Assembly (NCBI GenBank): GCA_904418995.1
Contig: CAJFQF010000005.1
Location: forward strand, 42,980 to 106,979
Origin: Heritagella_A intestinalis
GTDB lineage: Bacteria; Bacillota; Clostridia; Oscillospirales; Acutalibacteraceae
Direction of reading: 5' to 3'
Length of the DNA stretch: 64,000 nucleotides
Made by a program: the position numbers and the translations under genes
Notes under the pieces: generated by a model
The model's database searches: none
Told to the model about the DNA's origin: nothing
Seen by the model: the letters and a program-made list of their open reading frames with translations, nothing else
Part shown: positions 58,633 to 64,000 of the stretch, in pieces
Layout: each line of letters starts with the position of its first letter
How positions within the stretch are numbered: position 1 is the first letter of the stretch

Positions 58633-61431
58633 TTACTCTGTGCGCAGGGCGATGACCGGGTCCTTTTTAGCGGCTTTGCGGGCCGGCATCAGGCCGCCCA
58701 GCATGGTGATGAGCACGCTGATGACTACCAGGATTGCGCCGTAGGGCAGGGGCAGGGAGGCGCTGACAGAAGTATCCCCAATGAGGGAGTGGATAATGGC
58801 GTTGATGGGGATGGTCAGCAGCATGGAGATGCCCACGCCCAGGATACCGGCACACAGGCCGATAATCAGGGTCTCCGCGTTAAACACCTGGGAGATGTTC
58901 CGCTTGGAAGCGCCGATGGCACGGAGGATACCAATTTCCTTGGTGCGCTCCATGACGGAAATGTGGGTGATAATGCCGATCATAATGCAGGAAACAATCA
59001 GGGATACCGCCACAAAGGCAATGAGTACATAGGTGATGACGTCCACAATAGAAGTAATAGAGGAAATCAGAAGTTCCACATAGTCGGTGTAGGTGATGGC
59101 GTCCTCTTCCTCTACGGTCTCGTTGTAGTCCTCAATACAGGCGGATACGGACTCTTTATCCTCAAAGCTGTCGGTGTAGATGCTGATGGAATAGGGGGCG
59201 TCATAGCTGGCCTTGCCAAAGGCGCTCATGTTGTCCTCATAGGAACTGTCCCCTAAATATTCATCGTAGATGGACAGGAGAATTTCGTCGTCCGGCGTGT
59301 TTTCCAGCCAGGCATCCATAGCGGCGGCCATGGTGGTTTCGTCCATAGCGCCAGCACCCATGGCCCCGGCGCCCATCATCGCAGAGTTTCCCCCAGCAGC
59401 AGTTTGGGAACCGGAGGTTTCCCCGGTTTCTTCACCGGACTGGGAGGCTTCCTGAGATTGGCGGTACAGAATCATGGTGTAAAGGGAGGCCTTTTCGGAA
59501 ACGTCCAGGCCGGAAACGTACTCGGTAGCGTCCTGGATCTTGGCCGCGTCGTCTGCCGCTTCAAAGGGGAGGCCTGTGAGGACGTTGGTGTCCGGGTCTG
59601 CCTCTTGCGCCTGGATAATGGAGCTCTCGTCGGTGTAGTCGATGAGATAATCGGTCAGGGCGCTGGTGTAGGCCACGTTGGCGTTGAGAGAGGCGTTGGC
59701 AGCGTCCTCCTTGGGCCGGATGACCCCCACGATTTCCAGTTCTAAGCCGTTGTCAAAAAGCTGCTGGGTGTAGGCCTCGTTGTCCCCCAGATAGGTAAAG
59801 AGGCCGTCTTCCCCTTCTTCATAGAAGTCGCAGGCAGGCACCAGCCGGAAGGTGCGTCCGCACAGGTCTTCATAGCTCCAGCTGGGGACTTCCGGGTCTT
59901 CGCCCGCTTCAATCTGGTCCTGGATAGACTGGAACTGGTCCTCGGTGAGGAAACCCAGCTGATACAGCACTGTGGTGGGAATGGCGTTGCTTTCGTCCAG
60001 CACCAGCACCACCTGGTTGTATTCCTGGGGCCAGCTGCCGTAGAGAACATCGTAGCTTTCCGTGACGACCGGGCTGACACTTTCGCCATCAGGCCCGGGC
60101 ATGAGCTGCTCGAAGTTCTCCGCTCCGGAAGAAGAGACCCCCATCATGGAGGACATATTTTCCCGCATGCTTTGGTTCATGGAGCTCATGCTGTTGGAAT
60201 CCGTCTCCCGGTCTGTGTTGCCGATAACGCCGTCATCATCTTTGGCAAACACGTCAAAGGAAACGTCGTAGGTGTAAACAATGCCGTTCTCCCCAATGTA
60301 TTGGCGGATTTCGCTGTCTGGGTTTTCCAGATAGTCTTTGAAGGCAGTGAGGTTGTTTTCGGTAATGCTGGAATTCAGGGCAGCTTCCCCTTCCAGCAGA
60401 GTGTTGTCAGCATAGACGCCGTCCCGGTTTTCCGTGGGAGCGGAAAGCCCTTGGGTGATGCCCCCGGCGCTGTCCATCATGCTCTCCATGTCAAAGGCCT
60501 GGGCGCTGATGGTGATGGGGTAGGAGGTCATGGTCTCCTTTTGGATGTTGGTGATATAGTTGTTGACGCCGGTGGAAAGGGCCAGAATCAGGGCAATGCC
60601 GATGATGCCAATAGAGCCGGCGAAAGAGGTGAGCAGGGTGCGGCCTTTTTTGGTGCGCAGGTTGTTAAAGCTCAGGGAAAGGGAAGTGAGGAAGGACATG
60701 GAGGCCTTTCCCAGCCGCCGATGCTCTGGGGGAGCGGCTTTTTCCATCTTGGGGGAGTAGGGGTTGGAGTCGTCGATGATTTTGCCGTCCCGGAGCCGGA
60801 TAATCCGGGTAGCATAGTCCTGGGCCAGTTCCGGGTTATGGGTGACCATGACCACCAGCCGGTCTTTGGCCACCTCCTTGAGCAGCTCCATGACCTGCAC
60901 GCTGGTCTCGCTGTCCAGAGCGCCGGTGGGCTCATCTGCCAGGACGATGTCCGGATTGTTGACCAGGGCCCGGGCAATGGCTACCCGCTGCATCTGTCCA
61001 CCGGAAAGCTGGTTGGGCTTTTTGTGCGTCTGGTTGCCCAGGCCCACTTTTTCCAAAGCCTCCTTGGCGCGTTTTTTCCGTTCCCCTTTGGAGACGCCGG
61101 AAATAGTCAGGGCCAGCTCTACGTTGGCCAGAATGGACTGGTGAGGAATCAGGTTGTAGCTCTGGAACACAAAGCCAATGGTGTGGTTCCGGTAGGAATC
61201 CCAATCCCGGTCCTTATACCGCTTGGTGGAGACGCCATTGATAATGACGTCGCCGGTCTCGTAGCGGTCCAGGCCGCCGATAATATTCAGCAGAGTGGTC
61301 TTGCCGGAGCCGCTGGGGCCCAGCACCGCTACAAACTCATTATCCCGCAGGTTCAGGGAGACTTTATCCAGAGCGGTTTGTACAAAATCCCCTGTGCGGT
61401 AAGTTTTACTGATTTCTTGAATTTGAAGCAT
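58633..61431 (-). CDS. ABC transporter ATPase-permease fusion (MacB-like)
   Basis: A 932-residue single-chain transporter. Residues 1-225 are an ATPase with Walker A GPSGSGKT, signature LSGGQMQ and Walker B IVLADEP. A linker leads to one helix (SIGIIGIALILALSTGVNNYI, near 270-292), a very large outside domain of about 450 residues, and three C-terminal helices with the FtsX pattern (RTKEIGILRAIGASKRNI). FtsX/MacB-type proteins use mechanical movement rather than direct transport; lipoprotein, peptide export or signalling roles are possible. AAAGGAGGAAAGC precedes the ATG. Confidence 0.93.
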   Translation of the reverse strand: MLQIQEISKTYRTGDFVQTALDKVSLNLRDNEFVAVLGPSGSGKTTLLNIIGGLDRYETGDVIINGVSTKRYKDRDWDSYRNHTIGFVFQSYNLIPHQSILANVELALTISGVSKGERKKRAKEALEKVGLGNQTHKKPNQLSGGQMQRVAIARALVNNPDIVLADEPTGALDSETSVQVMELLKEVAKDRLVVMVTHNPELAQDYATRIIRLRDGKIIDDSNPYSPKMEKAAPPEHRRLGKASMSFLTSLSLSFNNLRTKKGRTLLTSFAGSIGIIGIALILALSTGVNNYITNIQKETMTSYPITISAQAFDMESMMDSAGGITQGLSAPTENRDGVYADNTLLEGEAALNSSITENNLTAFKDYLENPDSEIRQYIGENGIVYTYDVSFDVFAKDDDGVIGNTDRETDSNSMSSMNQSMRENMSSMMGVSSSGAENFEQLMPGPDGESVSPVVTESYDVLYGSWPQEYNQVVLVLDESNAIPTTVLYQLGFLTEDQFQSIQDQIEAGEDPEVPSWSYEDLCGRTFRLVPACDFYEEGEDGLFTYLGDNEAYTQQLFDNGLELEIVGVIRPKEDAANASLNANVAYTSALTDYLIDYTDESSIIQAQEADPDTNVLTGLPFEAADDAAKIQDATEYVSGLDVSEKASLYTMILYRQSQEASQSGEETGETSGSQTAAGGNSAMMGAGAMGAGAMDETTMAAAMDAWLENTPDDEILLSIYDEYLGDSSYEDNMSAFGKASYDAPYSISIYTDSFEDKESVSACIEDYNETVEEEDAITYTDYVELLISSITSIVDVITYVLIAFVAVSLIVSCIMIGIITHISVMERTKEIGILRAIGASKRNISQVFNAETLIIGLCAGILGVGISMLLTIPINAIIHSLIGDTSVSASLPLPYGAILVVISVLITMLGGLMPARKAAKKDPVIALRTE

Positions 61432-61461
61432 AGCTTTCCTCCTTTATCAGGGTTCCCCGCT

Positions 61462-61490
61462 ATTTTATCACTTTAGCGGCGGAGGTTCAA
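61462..61490 (-). promoter_or_regulatory. Promoter of the ABC fusion gene
   Basis: On the minus strand TTGAAC (61485-61490) and TAAAAT (61462-61467) are 17 bases apart, with TG one base before the -10 box. Confidence 0.65.
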
Positions 61491-61701
61491 TGAAAGTATC
61501 GGTAAGCACCAGTTGGAATTGTATACAAATGGGCCCTGTCGTGGGAAACCTTAAAAGATTTTCGGAGAAAATATCCAGATAATTCTGGGATAACTCCAAA
61601 TTCTGCTTTGAAGATGCGGCGTTTGAAATCGTGGGAGACGCCCTGCTTTGTGGCAGGGACATTTTATATTTTAAATCTTATATAAAAACGTTGTTTTTCT
61701 A

Positions 61702-61730
61702 TTGTAAAAACAATGGAGATTTGTTATACT
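61702..61730 (+). promoter_or_regulatory. Promoter of the broken lipoprotein gene
   Basis: TTGTAA (61702-61707) and TATACT (61725-61730), 17 bases apart, 25 bp before the start codon. Confidence 0.65.
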
Positions 61731-61755
61731 ATAAGTGGTAAAGGGGGGATATACC

Positions 61756-62238
61756 ATGAAGAAAGCCGTCTGTACGATTTTAGCAGGGGCCGTGCTTTGT
61801 GGAATGATAGCTAGATGTAGCTTATTAGGAGTTGGATGCTATCAAACCCGAACAGGTGTCGACTTCCTTTACTCTTGAGACGCTCGCTGAAGTCCCGGAG
61901 CAGGTTTTACTGGATGAGGCCGGCGTCAAGATTACCTTTACAGGAATGATGTCCAGTGATGCCAGCACGGATATTCGGGTGAGAGTGGAAAACACTTCTG
62001 AAAGGCCGGTACCGTTCGGCAGCAGGATTTGTCGATTAACGGTGTGACGGTCAACGGAATGTTTTCCTGCAGCGTAGCTCCTGGGAAGGCCGTCAATGAT
62101 GCTATCAGTGTTTCTTCCGCTGATTTGGGCGAAACCAGCATTACGGATATTGATGATATTGCGCTTTCGTTTGTCATTTTGGACCGCCACACCTTAGAGG
62201 AAATTGTGGAATCGGATGCGATTACGATTCAGCTGTAA
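61756..62238 (+). pseudogene. Lipoprotein of the DUF5067/DUF4352-like type, two frameshifts
   Basis: An ATG with AAGGGGGGA upstream opens a lipoprotein-like signal (MKKAVCTILAGAVLCGMIA) that soon stops after 40 codons. The mature domain continues in a second frame from about 61829 (ELDAIKPEQV...GVKITFTGMM...VRVENTSERPV) and in a third from about 62020 (QQDLSINGVTVNGMF...SFVILDR). Read together these give one protein of about 160 residues, of a kind common in gut Firmicutes. The promoter and ribosome site are intact, so the damage looks recent; sequencing error is possible. Confidence 0.7.
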
Positions 62239-62252
62239 TCTATAATCTATGG

Positions 62253-62287
62253 CGCCCCCTCGGATACTTTCCGAAGGGGACGTTTTT
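62253..62287 (+). terminator. Terminator after the broken lipoprotein gene
   Basis: CCCCTCGG pairs with CCGAAGGGG (one bulge) at about 62256-62279, followed by ACGTTTTTT. Confidence 0.7.
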
Positions 62288-62380
62288 TGCAGAATTCCTC
62301 CGGAAGGTTTTGATAGAAAGAGAACACGCAGATAAAAATTCCGGCTTCGGCCTGGAGAATAGAAGAATGAGAGGTTTTAT

Positions 62381-62872
62381 ATGGCGATTGAAAAGGTACA
62401 GGAATATTTTCGGCGTTTTGGCATGGAAGACCGGGTGCGGGAGTTTCCCGTCTCCAGCGCTACCGTTGCATTGGCCGCCCAGGCGTTGGGCTGTGAGCCC
62501 TGCCGGATTGCAAAAACATTGTCCTTTTTGGCAGAAGGGGAACCGATTTTGATTGTAGCGGCAGGAGATGCGAAAATCGACAATGCTAAGTACCGGGCGC
62601 AGTTTGGGACAAAGGCCCGTATGATTTCCCCGGAAGAAGTGGAGCCCTTGATTGGGCACGGGGTGGGCGGTGTCTGCCCCTTTGCAATCCGGGATGGAGT
62701 GCGGGTATATCTCGATGAATCCCTCCGGCGTTTTGAAACGGTATTCCCGGCTTGCGGCAGCAGCAACAGCGCCATTGAATTGACTATGGAGGAGCTGGAG
62801 AAATATTCTGCCTGCATCGGCTGGGTGGATGTCTGCAAGGGCTGGCGTGAACCCATAATATCGGAAAACTAA
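62381..62872 (+). CDS. YbaK/EbsC family aminoacyl-tRNA deacylase
   Basis: A 163-residue protein with the YbaK fold: ALGCEPCRIAKTLSF containing the conserved lysine, VAAGDAKIDNAKYR, and GHGVGGVCPFAI. Family members remove wrongly charged amino acids, such as Cys, from tRNA-Pro. GAATGAGAGG lies upstream of the ATG. It stands alone between the broken lipoprotein gene and an IS remnant. Confidence 0.92.
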   Translation: MAIEKVQEYFRRFGMEDRVREFPVSSATVALAAQALGCEPCRIAKTLSFLAEGEPILIVAAGDAKIDNAKYRAQFGTKARMISPEEVEPLIGHGVGGVCPFAIRDGVRVYLDESLRRFETVFPACGSSNSAIELTMEELEKYSACIGWVDVCKGWREPIISEN

Positions 62873-62927
62873 GAAAAAGCCTGCTGGAATGAACTGAACC
62901 AGTAAAAACGGACAATAGACAAAAAGC

Positions 62928-62964
62928 CCCCTGATGTAGGAAAATAGAAGTACTACATCAGGGG
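62928..62964. promoter_or_regulatory. Perfect 12-pair hairpin in front of the IS3 remnant
   Basis: CCCCTGATGTAG (62928-62939) and CTACATCAGGGG (62953-62964) are perfect inverted repeats with a 13-base loop. On the minus strand it is followed by GCTTTTTG, so it can act as a terminator; it could also shield the transposase from outside transcription. Confidence 0.55.
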
Positions 62965-62972
62965 ATATTGTT

Positions 62973-63320
62973 GTGTCTGGAAGAAAAGGAATGCGACACT
63001 ACCGGGAGGAAGCGAAAGAACAAATTCGGCAAGAGATAGCAGGAGGGAAAAGTCAGAATGAGGTCAGCCACGAATATGGGATCAGTCGCTATACGGTACA
63101 GAGTTGGTGCGGTCTGAAGGCCAGAGACAAAACTGCGGCAAGCAGCCCTTTGCCCAAAGGCAGGCCAGAAAAATAAAAACTATGGAGAATTATGAAAAGG
63201 AAAACAAGCGGCTGAAAATGGAAAACGAGTCGTTGCGTGATTTTCTGCGATTCACAGGAAGGAAGTGAGGCCAAGGGCAAAATACGCAGTGATCTACCGG
63301 CATAGAAACGAATATCTCCG
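62973..63320 (+). mobile_element. Decayed IS3 family transposase (OrfA and start of OrfB)
   Basis: The OrfA part (GTG/ATG region at 62973, MSGRKGMRHYREEAKEQI, then a helix-turn-helix SQNEVSHEYGISRYTVQSW) stops at 63176. The leucine-zipper part (YEKENKRLKMENESLRDFL) goes on in another frame from 63182, and the first residues of OrfB (VRPRAKYAVIYRHRNEY) appear in a third frame from 63265. After that the similarity ends. The copy is frameshifted and truncated, hence inactive. Confidence 0.75.
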
Positions 63321-63348
63321 GATTCGAAGAAACAAAAAGAAAAAAAGC

Positions 63349-63377
63349 TTGCATTTTTTCAAAAGATTTGCTATAAT
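63349..63377 (+). promoter_or_regulatory. Promoter of tRNA-Leu
   Basis: TTGCAT (63349-63354) and TATAAT (63372-63377), 17 bases apart, 42 bp before the tRNA. Confidence 0.8.
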
Positions 63378-63418
63378 ACTCTTCGTTCCGCAGATGATTT
63401 CGGGACCAAAATATATTT

Positions 63419-63506
63419 GCCGGTGTGATGGAATTGGCAGACGTGACGGACTCAAAATCCGTTGGACTAATCCTCCGTGTGGGTTCGAGTCCCACCACCG
63501 GCACCA
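63419..63506 (+). tRNA. tRNA-Leu (anticodon CAA)
   Basis: An 88-base class II tRNA: acceptor stem GCCGGTG / CACCGGC, anticodon stem ACGGA-type with loop CTCAAAA (anticodon CAA, reading TTG), a long variable arm (TGGACTAATCCTCC), T-arm GGGTTCGAGTCCC and encoded CCA. Confidence 0.95.
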
Positions 63507-63529
63507 TATTAAGGAACAATCTTTAGTAT

Positions 63530-63565
63530 AAAAACAGCCTTCCAAATTGGAGGGCTGTTTTTGTA
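63530..63565 (+). terminator. Terminator after tRNA-Leu
   Basis: AAAAACAGCCTTCC (63530-63543) pairs with GGAGGGCTGTTTTT (63549-63562). Confidence 0.88.
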
Positions 63566-63570
63566 TCTAT

Positions 63571-63610
63571 GCCCGGAAAGCCTGATATTATGGGATTTCC
63601 GGGCTTTTTC
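63571..63610 (+). terminator. Second hairpin after tRNA-Leu
   Basis: GCCCGGAAA (63571-63579) and TTTCCGGGC (63596-63604), followed by TTTTTC. Confidence 0.75.
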
Positions 63611-63807
63611 TGTTTTCCGGGGACTTGGCGGATTAGGTTGCCATCAGCTTGTTTCCCATTGCGGCGAGCATTTAGTCCCATAGCGGCTCATTTTTGCACA
63701 CCCTTGTCCGGCCCGTATATGCCAGAAACGAGGAAACGCTAAAAAGTATCCGCTCCCGGACAGCGCCACCTCTTTTAATGAGAACAATTTAGCGGGAACC
63801 TTACGGT

Positions 63808-64000
63808 GCACTTGTCAAGAGAAAGTAGACAGTAAAAAGAATATTTATCAGAAGCCCCGTTCGGTTTTGAACTGAACGGGGCTTCTGTAACCCAATGCAG
63901 TGGCAGGACGGTGGTTATTAAAAAAGTCCACATAAGCATCGAGAAGCGCCGGAACATCATGGGAGTGGGCCAGATCGAAGTCAAGATAGAGTTCTTCCTT
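63808..64000 (-). mobile_element. End of an IS3/IS150-type element, continues past the window
   Basis: The minus strand carries the transposase 3' end, and outside its stop codon is a likely terminal repeat (TGCACTTGTCAAGAGAAAG at about 63808-63826, followed by TAGACAG). The other end of the element is beyond base 64000. Confidence 0.65.
63848..64000 (-). CDS. IS3 family transposase OrfB, C-terminal part
   Basis: Fifty codons of a DDE transposase are visible on the minus strand up to the stop at 63848-63850. The text reads EELYLDFDLAHSHDV... and YVDFFNNHRPATALGYRSP, the conserved end of IS3/IS150 integrase-core proteins (YN.HRPH.AL.Y.SP). The rest lies beyond the window. It belongs to a different copy from the decayed OrfA at 62973 and has the opposite orientation. 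Confidence 0.82.
   Translation of the reverse strand, partial: KEELYLDFDLAHSHDVPALLDAYVDFFNNHRPATALGYRSPVQFKTERGF

Larger units (their letters stand above)
61432..61755 (+). other. 324-bp gap with two divergent promoters, no gene
   Basis: It contains the ABC gene promoter (minus strand, 61462-61490), a six-pair hairpin CCCTGC/GCAGGG (61641-61658) followed by an AT-rich stretch, and a plus-strand promoter at 61702-61730. No coding frame of note was found. Confidence 0.6.
63507..63847 (+). other. 341-bp gap: two terminators and mobile-element-like debris
   Basis: After the two hairpins following tRNA-Leu, an open frame of 33 codons (63691-63792, containing ARNEETLKSIRSR) without start or ribosome site looks like a fragment. 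At about 63808 the end of an IS element begins. No intact gene was found. Confidence 0.5.

Noticed and set aside
60172..61476. A 434-codon plus-strand open frame opposite the ABC ATPase
   Set aside because: It is antisense to Walker A, signature and Walker B motifs, which fix the minus strand as coding.
61832..62047. A stand-alone 71-codon gene
   Set aside because: It has no ribosome site, and its text continues a lipoprotein that starts at 61756 and ends at 62238 in other frames. It is the middle piece of a broken gene.

Overview
The window reads as chromosome of an endospore-forming, Gram-positive member of the Clostridia, most likely an Oscillospiraceae/Ruminococcaceae-type gut bacterium. 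The reasons are the Firmicute gene orders (yicC-remA-gmk-rpoZ-priA-def-fmt; prpC-prkC-rsgA-thiN; DUF177-rpmF), several engulfing-mother-cell sporulation genes, fairly GC-rich coding sequence, AGGAGG-type ribosome sites with frequent TTG/GTG starts, and cell-wall genes typical of Gram-positives. The assignment is inference; no rRNA gene is present to confirm it.

Layout. 1-13.8 kb: a long housekeeping run for RNA turnover, GMP synthesis, replication restart, protein N-terminal formylation/deformylation, rRNA modification and the PASTA kinase/PP2C phosphatase pair. 13.8-18.5 kb: a sporulation block holding sipL, spoIVA, a small membrane protein, a minimal site-2 protease and, convergent to them, a 29-codon spoVM preceded by a 58-codon membrane-protein gene. 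These encode the known spore-coat basement layer (SpoVM, SpoIVA, SipL), and a very good sigma-E promoter lies in front of sipL. 18.5-25 kb: a MATE exporter, ComM-like ATPase, a SigH-like sigma factor, a truncated tRNA-like element, a zinc-ribbon protein and a GT-C-like membrane protein. 25-32 kb: a secreted, wall-anchored phosphoesterase, YibE/F, a TetR regulator divergent from glgB, and a CpXC protein.

32-44.5 kb: DUF177-rpmF, a modular intergenic repeat, a DUF512 radical SAM protein, der, plsY, rpmB, a three-gene operon matching Bacillus ydjI-ydjG-ydjH, a flavin reductase-rubredoxin fusion, a PfkB kinase, nth and tRNA-Thr. 44.7-49.6 kb: a cell-surface polymer operon (glycosyltransferase, LicD, TarI, TarJ, LicD) that would make CDP-ribitol and transfer a phospho-alditol. 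49.6-58.5 kb: a flavin-binding protein, MATE/MerR pair, DUF951-prfA, a 700-bp repeat-rich gap, then tsaC, coaE, a lytic transglycosylase and an M18 aminopeptidase. 58.6-64 kb: a large ABC ATPase-permease fusion, a frameshifted lipoprotein gene, a YbaK deacylase, a decayed IS3 transposase, tRNA-Leu and the end of a second IS3-type element that runs off the window.

The most interesting items are the compact basement-layer cluster with its very short genes, the LicD/TarIJ operon without choline genes, the ydjIGH operon without pspA, and a mosaic intergenic repeat family found at two loci 21 kb apart with shuffled and inverted modules. All identifications come from reading motifs; no database search was possible.
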